Program-made: the position numbers and the translations under genes
Part shown: positions 43,863 to 56,700 of the stretch, piece by piece
Layout: every line of letters begins with the position of its first letter
How positions within the stretch are numbered: position 1 is the stretch's first letter
Notes under the pieces: model-generated
What the model saw: the letters and a program-made list of their open reading frames with translations, nothing else
The model's database searches: none
Told to the model about the DNA's origin: nothing
Assembly (NCBI GenBank): GCA_946902985.2
Contig: OX336390.1
Coordinates: forward strand, 530,180,861 to 530,244,860
DNA length: 64,000 bases
Direction of reading: 5' to 3'
Source of the DNA: Meconema thalassinum
Lineage: Eukaryota; Arthropoda; Insecta; Orthoptera; Tettigoniidae

Positions 43863-45027
43863 TGTGTAATGCTAGAGGAAAGAGAAAGGCAAAGATTAAC
43901 CCAAGCAGAGTTATATTGCTCCGTAAGTATAGGCTTAACATTGATACCACATGAAAGAAACACGAAATAGAGACATAAGGCATTCAAATAACGTCATATT
44001 TTGTTGTACCAGGGTAAAAGAATGGTGTAAATTGTGAGATCAAAGAATAATACAAGCATGGAGGGTAAGTTATGTTATTATATGCAAATTAGGGATAGGT
44101 CATTTGAACCTCATGAAGGAAAGACCTTATATGAGTGAAGCAGCATTTACTGTGGGCCACACTTTAATTAACTTAAGTGTGTGGATTTTGCAGACCTACA
44201 AAGAAATTTGCTCATAAGTAAAACAACGGCTGATGACCGCTCAAAAATCTGGATTTTGGGTGGAAAAGGGAGCCTCCTGGCTACGCTACTGGCTCATGTC
44301 TTCTGTGCTCTGTTCCCTTAATATGACCAGCATCATATCTCTGACTTGTCGCTCTGCTATCCTAACATCTCCCAGCAGCATATTGAATATGAAGGAGCCT
44401 TCACAGTTCAGAACTTGAACATGCTGGTAACTTGTTAGTGGTAAATATGACTTCAGGAAATGCTGGCTGGAGAAGGCCATCACGTTTGCTCCCTGACTGA
44501 AATGTTCACTTTTATGAAAAGTATGCAGGTCACATGACTGGCATGGGGCAAATGACCTCGTAGTTCCACCCCTTAAAGCAACAATAACTAACACACGACT
44601 TGCCCAAGGCACATAACAGGCCGGGGCCTTTCAGGAGGTGTTTGCAATAGCAGAACATCACTACCGGTACTGCTAAAATTACCAAATTGCTGCAACAAGC
44701 ACCAACCCCATAGAGATCGGTCACCTGCACCGCACTAAATGCTACTGGCTGCAGGTCACATGCGTGAAGTTATGAGCCATTTATTCAGCATTGCCTGTAC
44801 GACTAACAATTTATACTTTTCAGTTTGTCAACATGCTTTTGCCCAATTAGATAAGGTAGGCTAACCATACATTATAACATACTATTCCTGAAAGAAATTG
44901 CATGTATTAATATTATTCACTGATAAAGAGGGAAATTTAGGATTACACGTTTCACCATCACACGGTCATATTCAGAATGGAGTTCAATTTTATAATTTTA
45001 GAAATTTGTTATACTAAGTATATGTGT
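43863..45027. other. Unassigned flank right of the BEL element
   Basis: No family recognised. A minus-strand ORF at 44286-44612 (108 aa; includes LNCEGSFIFNMLLGDVRIAE) has protein-like composition, but no domain I know and no second copy in the window. It could be a remnant of a transposon gene or chance. Confidence 0.25.
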
Positions 45028-45388
45028 GTCAGCCCGAAGGCTGGTTGGATCCTCAAAAAGCACCGCCGTTACGTTATGTGAGTAGATACCCACAAAAACC
45101 CAAGGCAGCGCTATTTTGAGGCGTTCTAGGCAAGAAGAGGAGTGAGGTAGTTTGCCATTGCTTTCCTCACTGAGTCAGAACAGTAGTCCTAACCCTATGA
45201 GTAGAATCTTGCACAGCATCCACAGGCACTGACTGTGCCCTGAATGCCATTACTAAGCACCACCCATACCTCAGTAGCTTCCATATAATCACAGCCATGA
45301 GTGAGACTGAGACATCGGTGAAAAGCCACCTTTTACTCTAGCCTGTGCCAACTGACAAATGCAAATGTACTGTATTCATCAAGAGACA
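45028..45388. mobile_element. Second copy of the 384-bp-type dispersed repeat
   Basis: Matches the insertion in the palindrome right arm from GTCAGCCCGAAGGCTG to ATTCATCAAGAGA with only scattered differences, defining a mobile family of about 360 bp. Confidence 0.75.
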
Positions 45389-45418
45389 CATTTCTAAATC
45401 TATACTAATATATAATAA

Positions 45419-45545
45419 CAAGATGTTCAGTAAAGAACATATTACCTACTTTCTCCTAAATGCATGGGTATAGTTATAACTCTGTCCTTTTCATGGTATA
45501 ATTGAATGTTGGTTACAGTAGCTTGTTGAAATACAACGTGCTATA
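45419..45545 (+). mobile_element. HINE type B left-end fragment
   Basis: AAGATGTTCAGTAAAGAACA and the next 50 bases match the left end of the element at 120, then similarity stops. It seems truncated or deleted. Confidence 0.55.
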
Positions 45546-45569
45546 CGGATATTAAAAATTGATTGATTG

Positions 45570-45840
45570 AATCCTCACCTGAATTATATATACACACACT
45601 AATACAGCCATCACAATAACACAGGTATTCAGACAAAATTCAACACTCACCCAAGTACATGGGGCTAAATGACCATGATGTCCATGCATCTCAAATGAAA
45701 CAATAACTACAGCTTCCTGCCCAAATCCTTCCTCATATAAAAGTACACTCACTAGTAAGCCTACAGACATCACAGTGACACAGGTTATCAGACAACTTCT
45801 AAACACACCCAAGTAAACGGGGCTACAAGACCATGACGTC
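45570..45840. repeat. Degenerate tandem dispersed repeat
   Basis: Two adjacent units share ACAGCCATCACAATAACACAG / ACAGACATCACAGTGACACAG, then CACCCAAGTA and GGGGCTA...GACCATGA. Related sequence lies at 63480-63560 and, inverted, at 49920-50040. Confidence 0.5.
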
Positions 45841-46294
45841 GCAAAACTCCTACAGAATCAACAACAACAGCGGATCAAGGTATCACTGTATTCGAGTGTT
45901 GAAATATGTGGTGTTATAAGTAGGCTACCGTATATACAGATGAAGGGCCAGGGGGAAAAACGATGATAGTCATGAAAATGAAAACAAGTAGTTCCGTGAA
46001 GAACTAACTATACAGCCTATTTTCATATATCCTACTTATGTTCACTGCCACTATCAACATACAAATATCAATTTGATTGCTGTAATGCATTCGTGGATAT
46101 TGAGAACCGACTAAATATGTTGGATGGTCGCCATGTTGGATTTTATATATGTAGGTCCTAGAGTTATGTAATGTTACATGAAGATAATTTTGTACGTGTA
46201 GCATTCAAACTACAATCGCATGATTAGGACACAAGAAGTAAAAACGAGATTTTAAAATTTCGCACAGCTGCCATCTTGTGGTTATGGAAACAAT

Positions 46295-47870
46295 AGGGAT
46301 GTATAGAACTAGCACCGACAGAGCGCACTGCTGTTGTACTGGGTAAGCGCACGGCGCACTTCATTTGTCTCCTGTGTTCTCATGCCGCTAATATGTACGA
46401 ATTTAAGTTGTTTAAATTATTATTTCCGTGACTATGCCGAGCTATTGCAGTGTTCCTCTTTGCAAAAATCAGGGAAGTCCGTTATCGTTTCACCAATTTC
46501 CACAAAATAAAGAAATGGGGAAGAAATGGTCACATGTTATCTGAAGGAAAAATTTCGGTGAGAAAAATCTGACCGAATATATTAAAGTGTGTTTCCATCA
46601 TTTACAACCCGATGACTTCACGAAAACTGTGTTGGATTAGTGTGACTTACAAAGGGAAATAATTCCTGTTTTGTATCTCTAAACTGATTAGACATTTCGA
46701 TAACAACCACTGAATTTATGCGTTTGTATCTGAAGGTGAGAGAGCAAGATAAAAACCGGGCGCTGCTCCATCGCTTTTTCGGTGGACCACGAACACAACA
46801 AAAAGAATTATTTAGGAAGAGGCCATACACAAGAAAATTGCCGGATTATCACTATAAGCCTACAAAATCGGAATCTGCAGAAATCATCTCCATTGAAGTA
46901 CGGGAAGAAATCGTCAATATACACGAAGAAATGAAAGTAACATTTCTGACTCCCATTTTCAAAGACATCATTAGGCTACTCGGTCAAATACTTCAAGAAT
47001 AAATGTCGCAACATTAACAGTCACAAACGTATTATGGTTGGTTTCTTGAAATCAGAATTAATCGTCAACTTCCATCTGCCCGACGGAGAATGTGGTAGCG
47101 ACTGACTTCTACAGTACATTCTTGAGACATAGTCAAATGACTGGAAACAGTTCGTGGCTCTAAAGCAGGGATTCTCAAACTTTTAAAAAAATGTGCCCCC
47201 AAGTCCTTTTCCAGGGGTAAGGGAACGATTCTTATTGAGAAATTGACAAAATTACATAAGAACCAATCGTTGCGATGCATTTTCGAGGTACACATTACCG
47301 GTATCAACTTTCTTTGATTATGTTTACCTTAAAACACGACAGTTTCATGTAAGCTATCAACCTAAAAAAAATACAAGAATCGAAGTCTGTAAGCAGGGGG
47401 AGCAAGTGAATATTTAAATCTCTGTTTATGATTTAAGTCTTATGGAGATATATTTATCAATATAGGCCTACAATACTCTAGTAATTGTAATCTTTAGGAG
47501 AAAGCATGCTGAATCATATTCATTATTTGAATAATAAAGCGTGTTAGAATTTTGTTATTACCGCTGTAGGCCATTAATTCTTCCTTCCTCCCGCTAGTTT
47601 TAGTGCCTCTAGTCCGTAGCTCATTTTGCAGCTGTTTAACGCTTAAACGCTGAAAATCGTCCATAATATATTAGGAGATATACCTATAGAATTAATTAAT
47701 ATAGTCTTGGAGTAAAATTAAAGAAGATATAATTTACTTTAGCTTAGAAAACTCGGTCACAATTTATACATTCTTCGCAGCTGACTGGGAGAAACATAAG
47801 ACGATCGCCTTGCGCTTACCCAGTACTACACGAGCGCTATCTGGCGCGAACTTTCTCCCGCTACATCCCT
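46295..47870 (+). mobile_element. THAP-domain DNA transposon, internally deleted
   Basis: Ends are AGGGATGTA and TACATCCCT. About 40 bp further in, GTACTGGGTAAGCGCAC(A)GGCG recurs inverted at the other end, giving an interrupted terminal inverted repeat of about 65 bp. The flanks share only AT, and the two HINE paralogs read CAATTGAAAT at the empty site. Elements with THAP transposases include P (8-bp duplication) and Kolobok (TTAA); neither signature fits, so I leave the superfamily open. Confidence 0.65.
46434..47002 (+). pseudogene. THAP zinc-finger protein remnant
   Basis: ATG at 46434 gives PSYCSVPLCKNQGS (C-x4-C), LSFHQFPQNKEMGKKW (conserved F-P and W), then TGA at 46542 in place of an Arg codon, then in the same frame KVCFHHLQPDDF (the C-x2-H half of the finger). 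A further frame at 46718-47002 is charged and ends in a hydrophobic helix. THAP fingers are sequence-specific DNA-binding domains of transposases and derived host proteins. The catalytic domain is missing. Confidence 0.75.
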
Positions 47871-49377
47871 ATTGAAATAAATTAGATGCCAGTGGATTAA
47901 CATTCGTATAAGGATTTACTGTTTGAAGTTTCACTGCACTCGGATGGTTAAATTGCGAGAAACGTCCATGTGAATATTTATTCTTCGCGTCGCCGCCATG
48001 TTGGATTTGTGATCACCAGGTTATTTAAAATCTTATAGGTGAACTTAAGTTCATAGCCCCTATGAACATAAAAAAAATCAGTTTGATTGCTATAATACAT
48101 TCGTAGATATTCAGAGCCGTCTAAATATTTCGGATGGTCGCCATGTTGGATTGTTAAATGTATAGACCATAGAGGCATGTACCATTAAAGGAAAATTATT
48201 GCGTAGGTTCATTATTCAAACTTTCACTTCGATCGCATGATTACGACACAAGAAATAAAAACGTAATTTTAAAATTCGCACAGCCTCCATCTTGAGGTTA
48301 TGTAAACAGTTGAACTAAATTAGATACCAGTGCATTACAATGTGAATAAACATTTCCTGTACCAGATTGCATTGCGTTTGGAACATTAAATCGCGAGAAA
48401 GGTCTGTTAAAATTTTCAAATTCGCTTGGCCGCCATGTTCCTTTTGTAGTTAACCGGTTTTTGAAAGTCTTACAGATGAACCTCCAGTAGTGCCCTTTAT
48501 CTCCGTACGAAATTTCAGGGTGATACCGCTAATAGTTTCCGAGATATAGAATGCCGGTGAAATACTTCGCACATCCGCCATCTTGTGGTTATGTAAACAA
48601 TTCAACGAAGTTAGACGTCGGTGCATTACAATGTGTATAAACATATACTGTACCAAGTGTTATTGCGTTTGGTTGGATAAATCGCGAGAAACGTCTATTT
48701 AAATGTCGCAAATTTGCGTGGCCGCCATGTTGGTTTTGTAGTTATCAGTTTTTCAAAGGTCACATAGGTGAACTTCTACTAGTTCCCTTTATCACCGTTA
48801 AAAATTCCAGGGTGATATAGGGAATAGTTTCGGAGATATTGAATGCTGGTGAAATATTTCGCACAGCCGCCATGTTGGATTGGTGATACGTAACAAAATT
48901 TGAAGGGCACGGTCGGGATCGCCTGGAATAGTGCTATGAACTTACCGAGTTTCATTGAAATCGCTCCAGCCGTTTAGAAGTTATTAGGGGACACACACAC
49001 ACACACACCTCACACACACGCGCACACAGACACACGGACTAAAGGTGATCTCATAAGCCTTTTTTTTTTTTTTTTTCAAAATTGAAAATAGGCTAAAAAT
49101 GAGTTATTAGTGCCAGTTGGTTGCTATGGTGATGCTTTACCTTCCAGCAATACTAGCATGAGGAAAAGTGATGGCAGTCAATAGATATGAGCAGGGAAAT
49201 ATTTGCCACAAGGGGGAAAAGTGATGAGAGCAAGCTGCTAGATGGCAAGACTGATGAGGGTCAGCCAGCCGCTCCCAGAATTCCCGGCTGTTTTATTGTT
49301 TTTGTGTTAGTATTTTGTTTTGGGGTTACCTTCATTGAGTGAGTTGCCTTTTCTCAGTGTGTTTTACTTATCATTAA

Positions 49378-49581
49378 GTTACTAGTAGTACATGTGACGA
49401 AATTAGAGTAAAGGAACGAGACCTCCAAGTGAAAATCGACAACGCAAAAGAAGACATAAAAACTGTACAAGATGAAATGAAACAAATCAAAATTATTCGT
49501 GAACTTCACTCAAGGAAAGCTGAAGTTTTTATGAATTTAAAAGGTCAGCAAGAAAGGCTTCCCAAAATTCTGAAAGTATAG
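49378..49581 (+). other. Short open segment with coiled-coil character
   Basis: A 67-codon open stretch after an AG-rich acceptor-like site, reading EIRVKERDLQVKIDNAKEDI and onward, ending in TAG. It is charged and heptad-like with no early start codon, so it would be a last exon or an ORF fragment. No homologue is recognised and no second copy lies in the window. Confidence 0.25.
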
Positions 49582-49741
49582 AGGCAAGATGTATGGACTT
49601 CCAAAAAAGGGTGCACAGTTAAAAGTGGGCTGATGCTTATTTTTGTGTTCAGCCGATGCGCAATGCAATTAGAAGCATACCAAACTTAGGGCGAGGCTAA
49701 CCGAAAAACTCAACTTGAAAATTTTGCTACGACAACTCAAG

Positions 49742-49877
<136 letters not shown>

Positions 49878-50065
49878 GATTCTTCAGACTCAACTAATGA
49901 CTCAATTTTAGACTCAACTGAACTTTGGTTGGTCCCTTAGTTTAGGGGCTGCGACAATGTGGTCATGGAGCCCCGTACTCTTTGGGTGTGTGTATAATCT
50001 GTCTGATAACCGGTGTTAATTGTGGTGGCTGTATTAGTGTGTGTTATCTGTTTTTAATTCAAGTA

Positions 50066-50432
50066 TAATAATAATATCGTATGGCTCGGGTGCCGGGTGC
50101 AAGCATTGTTATTTGACACCCAGAGGGTAGCTTGCATATCGAATTTCGTTGTTCCTTGAAGCACTATGAAAGTCAAGGAGGTTAGATATCTAAGCTCTTT
50201 GAACACTACAGCGCTTTCTAGTAGAGAAATGAGGAACTTTGTATTGGCGGAAACTCCCGAAATTAATTTTGCCATTATGAACACGGCCTACTGAATTCAA
50301 ATGGGTTCTTTGACATGCCAACATCGTACGACATGCGTGTCGTAAATTTTTGCCACCTTTCAAAAATCACTTACCACGGCCAGGAGCGAACCTGAAAGCT
50401 TGGGGGTAAGTAAACTGACACGTTAACCACTC
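50066..50432 (-). mobile_element. tRNA-derived SINE, family E, copy 1
   Basis: On the minus strand a tRNA-like head (GAGTGAGTGGTTAACGTG, then CAGGTTCGCTCCTGG as B box), a body, and a TTATTATTATAC tail. The body from ATCGTATGGC to TTTCAAAAATCAC matches copy 2 at 52447-53435. Confidence 0.65.
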
Positions 50433-50984
50433 ACTCAAGTAAGGTCTGTAGACATTCATTTTTCAAGTAGTTCCTACTTTTGCTACCAAACGTCACCGTC
50501 AACGACAACTAGTTCTGAACTTGGTTACTAGATGCCACCACAAAACTGAACTTAAAAAGTGAAATTAAAAAGAAAATAATGTTTGAAAAACTTTAGTGAA
50601 ATGACATCTTCGTTTGATAGTTTGTGTAAAACTTTTCTACTGACTCTCATCGTTCATCTCTTTGACAATATTTATTAGTGTATTTAAAAGTTTATAACAT
50701 TTTGAAATGTTAAGGAAATAAATATGTTGTTTTAGAATACTGTTGTCAAGTACTTTTATTGTTCACTTACTGTCTTACATTACACAGAATAGAACGTTTT
50801 GAACTTTAAAATCGTGTTAGTGAAAAACTCATCCTTTCTGACTCTCATCGTTTTCCCCCTGGGCATTCAGATATTTTCGATTGCAAATACACACTTCTAT
50901 GCTCAACATTAGAACATGTGAATAGTGATAAATCAATAAATACCACAAAAAAACGAAGTAAAAAAAATTTGAACCTGCTGGGAT

Positions 50985-51055
50985 TTTATCCATGAACCCC
51001 CAGACGATGAGCCCAAGTCACTACCATTACGCCACGGATGCGCTACGGTAATACT
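50985..51055 (-). repeat. tRNA-like relic
   Basis: The minus strand has GTGGCGTAATGGTAGTGAC (A box) and GGGGTTCATGGATAAAATCCC near the B-box position. It is too degenerate for a gene call. Confidence 0.4.
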
Positions 51056-52012
51056 TGATAAACAACTGGTTTAGTATAACTGTATCACATTTTGTGTTGA
51101 AATCAACGATTTCATTAGCGTTTTCTGGCGTTTCTATAAACCATTCGATATTAAATATGTATTATTTGGTTCAGTACATTCCTAAAAAGATATAAACATA
51201 GGCAGATACGGAAATATACGTATTTACGAGCAAAAAGCGGCCATTTTGACAACGGAGCGGCACGGGCCCACGACGATATAGCATGGTAAGCCTGATCTGT
51301 TAGTCACTTCTAGGATTACATTTATTATATTACTAGCAGAAGTACCCGTTCTTCGAACGGTGTTATATATTAACACCAGACATTATCAATTGAGCTACTG
51401 TTGCAATGGTTAGCGGTTTGTCATTCCTTTATAAGTTTATCAGAACGAAGGCGACAAAAATCACGACACTCATGTCATACGTTGTTGGCATGTTAAAGAA
51501 CCCATTTGAATTCAGTAGGCCGTGTTCAATGGCAAATTATTGTCTACAACATATCACCCAGATATCCAAATATGAGTATATCTACCATACGTATCAAACA
51601 AAATCAGCCTTACGATGAACTCGTATGTCGACAAAAAAAAAAAAAAAAGATTAGTTAAAATGTGCTCTCAAACTACATTCACCTAACGTGTACTTCCTGA
51701 CGTGAAATAGATTTGAAAGCCTTGTAGACGAAACGCAATACACCTCACATAAAAAATGGCCCTCTACGTTGTGTTAGGTCCCCATACACAGGAAGAACTC
51801 TTTTATAAATTATAAAGGCTTGTGGGGCAAGAAAATTCAGGTTCTTTAGCCTCAAATGGCCCAAATTCCTAAAAGCCGCAAAAAATGCTGATTCAATTCA
51901 GGAATTTTTGAAAATAATGTTTCTGTTTGTAGATATAATAGACTTTCTGTACTATATGTCGCACGTGAAATTGCATGAAAAAATTCTAGGTTACCCCTTG
52001 ACCCCCTTAATT

Positions 52013-52346
52013 GAAAATGAAAATCCACAGCCTGCTTCCAGTCTCCGACCGGGTCAGGAATGGAATGAATGAAGCCCCCATCTAGCGGCGAGGATATGAA
52101 CTGTGCCGGCTGCCGAGGCCTGACGCACTCCTCTGGGGCAATGATTAAATGAATGACAGATGAAATGAAAGGATAGTGGAGAGTATTGCTGGAATGAAAT
52201 TTTGACAGGGAAAACCGAAGTACCCGGAGAAAAACCTGTCTGCCTCCGTTTTGTCCAGCACAGATCTCACATGGAGTGACCGGGATTTGAACCACGGACC
52301 CAGCTGTGAGAGGCTGGCGTGCTGCCGCCTAAGCCACGGAAGCTTC
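52013..52346 (-). mobile_element. SINE family B, copy 2
   Basis: Reverse of 2507-2831. Flanked by a perfect 14-bp duplication TGACCCCCTTAATT (51999-52012, 52347-52360). Confidence 0.9.
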
Positions 52347-52555
52347 TGACCCCCTTAATTACATTGACGAATTATACAGTCTACATTGGCTCCGTGATAA
52401 CCTTATAGCCACTTGCAAACTTTCACAGAAATGTAATAAATGGAGTAGCCTAATAATAATATCGTATGGCCTCGGATGCCGGGTGCAAGCTTCGTAATTT
52501 GACACCCAGAGGGTAGCTTGCATGTCGAAATTTCGTTGTTCCTTGTAATAATGTT

Positions 52556-52770
52556 ATTGGTTTTACGTCCCTTTTAACTACACTGGCTTTTAGAGACGCC
52601 GGGGTGCCGGAATTTTGCCCCGAAGGGGATCTTTAACGTGCCAGTAAATCTACTGACACGGCTCCCTCACATTTGCGCACCCTCAAATGCCAGCTGACTG
52701 CGCCAGGTTTCGAACCTGCAACCTTGGGCTCAGCAAGCGAGAACGTTACCCCTGAGCCACGCAGCCAGAC
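52556..52770 (-). mobile_element. SINE family A, copy 2, nested in SINE-E
   Basis: Flanked by a perfect 12-bp duplication CGTTGTTCCTTG (52544-52555, 52771-52782). The tail AATAATGTTATTGG at left and the tRNA head CTGGCTGCGTGGCTCAG on the minus strand match 347-627. Confidence 0.9.
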
Positions 52771-52994
52771 CGTTGTTCCTTGAATCACTATGAAAGTCAG
52801 GAGGGTAGATATCTAAGCTCCTTGAACACTATAGCGCTTTCTAGTAGAGAAATGAGGAACTTTGTGTTGGCGGAAACTCCTGAGGTTAATTTTGCCATTA
52901 TGAACACGGCCTACTGAATTCAAATGGGTTCTTTGACATGCCAACATCGTATGACATGCGAGTCGTATTTTTGCCGCCTTTCAAAAATCACGTA

Positions 52995-53358
52995 CAGGCC
53001 GGACGTTTGTTTTAGACGATTGCCCTTGAACTTTAAGCCTGAGGGTGAGCCTGTACCCAGTCACTCTCTCACCCTATCACTTCACATTTGTCACCACGGA
53101 TCTCATGTAATGGAATTCCAGACTTGAGCAGACAGTACAGTCCACGTCGAAGTATTGTGTGACACGGAAGTACACGTTACGTAGTTACGAACAGAACGTC
53201 ATTATATTTGCCAGTGACTATACTTCAGCAATAGTGTGAAACAGCTTTATCAATCATCGGAACGCTTGGGGCAGCTGATAACAACACAGGTACTGTAGTA
53301 ACTCGCCTCCAGGCTTCCATTAAGATTTTTCACTCGTCTAAAACAAACGTCCGGCCTG
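52995..53358. mobile_element. 364-bp MITE with TA duplication, nested in SINE-E
   Basis: Perfect terminal inverted repeats of about 25 bp beginning CAGGCCGGACGTTTGTTTT. TA on each side (52993-52994, 53359-53360). SINE-E copy 1 (CACTTACCACGG at about 50370) is the empty site. TA duplication and a CAGG start fit a Tc1/mariner-type non-autonomous element. Confidence 0.85.
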
Positions 53359-53703
53359 TACCACGGCCAGGAGTGAACCTGCAATCTTGGGGTTAGTAGA
53401 CCGACACGCTATCCACTCACCCACCGTGGCAAGGTATAAATGGAGTGATATTGCTTCTTACAGAAATAGATGGAAAGTTGGATGCCACCACTTGAGATAA
53501 TGTTGTCATGGTTACCGATTTGCATTCCTTCATTAGTTTGTTATATTAAATTAAATTAGTTTTCTGGGAATATTTCAGATACTGTTGGTTTTAGAGCCTT
53601 ATAATGTAGTTTTCGAGGCCCCCAAGTTTTGTTTCTGGCACAGAGGGGCTTTGTCTCCTCGTTGTACGCCATAATATAATACTAATAATATAATATAGGG
53701 ATA

Positions 53704-56700
53704 TGAACTCCACCTGCAGCAACTACTGGGTGGATAGAGTAGTTCAGTCGTTGCTGTTGCCGGTCCCAAGTCCGGGTAAAGGAGGAGGGTTGGCTCGAAG
53801 CCGTAAAATAATATTCAGCCCAGAACACCAAGAGGCACCAGTAAACCACAGCATAACATCAGCTGCCGTATGAACTAACAATCCTTACGATGAGAGTGAA
53901 TTTTATGGATTATCAGCGATTCACTCGCCCTGGGCTCACGCCCACCAGCTAAAATCAACCACGAACTTAGCATGATGGAAGCACAAGCAAAAAAGCAACT
54001 ACCTCAGGCCAGAGCTAAGAAGAGCGAAGGCGAACCTGGTCATTCGGCTTCTGGGGGACCAGGACGTCATGCCGGGAAGGATCGGAGCTTCCCAAAACTC
54101 CTCAAACCTAAGCGAACGCAATTCATTGGTACACTAAACGTACAGACGCTGACCAAAACTGGGAAACTCAAGACACTGACGGACACCAGCGACAGATTCG
54201 GAATTCTCATACTTGCAGTACAAGAAACACGATTCCGTGATTGTGACCACTTCGACTCCGGTGGATACCGTATCTATAAGGGAAAACCAGCAACTAAGCT
54301 AAGAAATAGTAATTTACATGTGTTCGGAACAGCATTCCTTGTGCACAACAGTATCCAGAACTCAGTGATAGACTTCACATCACCTTCGAATCGTCTCTCT
54401 CTACTCACAGTTAAATGCGCCAATAAGGCCTATACAATGATAAACTCACATGCTCCAGTTAACAAGGATCCTGACAAAAACAAAGTTGAGAAGTTCTGGT
54501 CTCAACTTGAACGGACACTTACTAAGATTCCTCAACACCACATTAAGATCCTCCTCGGAGATTTCAATGCGCAAATTGGCAGAGAACGGGAACACAGACA
54601 TATCATTGGGAATTTCTCGGCACACAAAAAGACGAATGCGAATGGGCTTCGCTTAATCAACATATGTGGAATGGCCAACCTACAACTAATGTCCACACAT
54701 TTCAAGAAACCACCACGAAAAATGACTACATGGAAATCTCCCATAAACCACATCGGGGAGTATCAAATAGATCATGTAGCAATAACCAGACAATTCTCTC
54801 CAGAAATCATGAACGTGAGGGTACGCAAAGGTTACGTAGAGTCCGACCATCATCTCTCGCAGATCAAAGTCCGCTTCATGCCCAATCGTAAAAAGCGTCC
54901 AAATTCCAAACTCCCACGCATAGATCCGGAATACCTAAAAGAACACGCACAGGAGTTTACACAATCATTACAGACTAACACGGAAACATGGGGTGAACTT
55001 CTCAAGGCCATCCAAGAATCAACAAGAAAACTCGGCAAACCACCAAGGAAACGAAAACACAGATGGTGGAGCATAGACTGTGATAAAGCCCTAGAGTCCC
55101 GAATCCGAGCCTGGAAGACATGGAATAGCAACCGAACACCAGAACATTGGCAGAACTTTTTAGAAACGCAGAAGCAAACATCCAAAACAATCAGACGAGA
55201 TAAACGCATGTACCACCTCAAACGATTGGAAGAAATCGATAATGACTTTAAGAGGAACAACACACGAAATTTCCACAGGACATTTAGGGAAGAACTGACG
55301 AACTACAAGCCGCCCAGTCTTTGTTTTCGCCGCCCTGATGGCACACTTGAGACAAACACAAAGGCCAATTGTGATATCCTGAAACAGTTCTTCGAGGAGC
55401 TTCACAATTGTGAACCACCTGCAGAGAATCTCCAACTCCACTTTACTGCCCCAAACCAGGACTCAGTACCACCAACGTATGATGAGATACAAAACATCAT
55501 ATTACATCTCAAAAACAACAAGGCACCAGGAGAAGACGGTGTAATCGCCGAAGTGCTCAAGATTGGAGGTGAACTCTTGACTGAAAGACTACAAAACATC
55601 ATTGCTAATATATGGGAGAGTGACACCATACCGGTTGATTGGAAAACTGCTTTGATTCACCCACTACACAAAAAGGGCGACAAGACAGATCCGAATAATT
55701 ACCGAGGCATTTCACTCCTGCCAATCGCCTACAAGGTACTCTCACGTGCCCTCCTCACCAGATTGGAGCAACAGACAGAGCACATGATCGGTGAATATCA
55801 GGCGGGATTTCGACCGCGTCGATCGTGTGCAGAACAGATCTGGAACCTCAAGATGGTACTCCAACATCGCCAGTCGAATCGCACAGTTGTCACCTTCGTA
55901 GATTTTAAGAAAGCATATGATTCAATCGACCGCGCAACTCTGTTTAATATACTTCGTGAATATGGTGTGGACAACAAGACAACTACATTAATCCAACAGA
56001 CCTTGACAGATACAACTTCTAAAGTTAAATTTATGGGTGAAGTGTCCGAACCTTTTCACATTAGAACAGGCGTAAGACAGGGTGATGGGTTGTCCCCCCT
56101 CCTATTCAACCTGGTACTAGATAAGATCATCAGAACATGGGAGAAAGAAATACCTGGAATAAGTATGGGAACAAAAGAACAACGAATCAACATAAAATGC
56201 TTCGCCTTTGCTGACGACCTAGCAATAATTACCCGGACTCCAGAAGAAGCCAGACATGCCATCGAGAAGCTTCATGAGATATCATGAGATATCCATATCT
56301 CTTACGAGAAAACACAGTACATGGATTCCAAGAGCACAAACCTGGCATCAATTACAACCAAATATGGCGACATCACACAAGTTAAGCACTTCAAGTACCT
56401 AGGTGAAATTATCGGGAACACTGGTAACGAAAGAATGGCTAACAAAACACGTGCAGAAAAATTACGCAAAGCTTACACAATCACTTGGAATATTTACAAC
56501 AAGAAATCACTTTCCACTAAAGCCAAACTCCATCACTACCACACAGTCATCCTCCCAGAGGCACTCTATGCGATTGAGACGTCATCGTTAACCATCAACA
56601 TCAAATACATTGAGAAGATAGAACGACAAATACTGAGAAAAATCTTTGGACCAAAGCTTCAGGACGGTATCTGGATGAGGAAAAGCTCAGACGAACTGTA

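Larger units (their letters stand above)
45985..49096 (+). mobile_element. HINE type A, copy 3, with a nested THAP element
   Basis: Left end CAAGTAGTTCCGTGAAGAAC, right-end stem-loop ending GAAAATAGGCTAAAA, CA tract at about 48991-49035. Internal blocks match copies 1 and 2. The block at 46283 is interrupted by a 1.58-kb insertion and resumes at 47871, which explains the length of 3.1 kb against 1.5 kb for the other copies. Confidence 0.75.
52447..53435 (-). mobile_element. SINE family E, copy 2, with two nested insertions
   Basis: Flanked by the 11-bp duplication ATAAATGGAGT (52436-52446, 53436-53446). Removing the SINE-A and the TA-MITE leaves about 400 bp, the length of copy 1. The head on the right has GTGAGTGGATAGCGTGTCGG and CAGGTTCACTCCTGG pol III boxes. 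Confidence 0.75.
51961..53680. repeat. Old repeat block, copy 1, broken by insertions
   Basis: Pieces 51961-52012, 52361-52446 and 53447-53680 join across the SINE-B and SINE-E insertions and match 57168-57500: TTACCCCTTGACCCCCTTAA, CCGTGATAACCTT, then GGTTACCG and AATTAGTTTTCTGGGAATAT. Confidence 0.65.
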
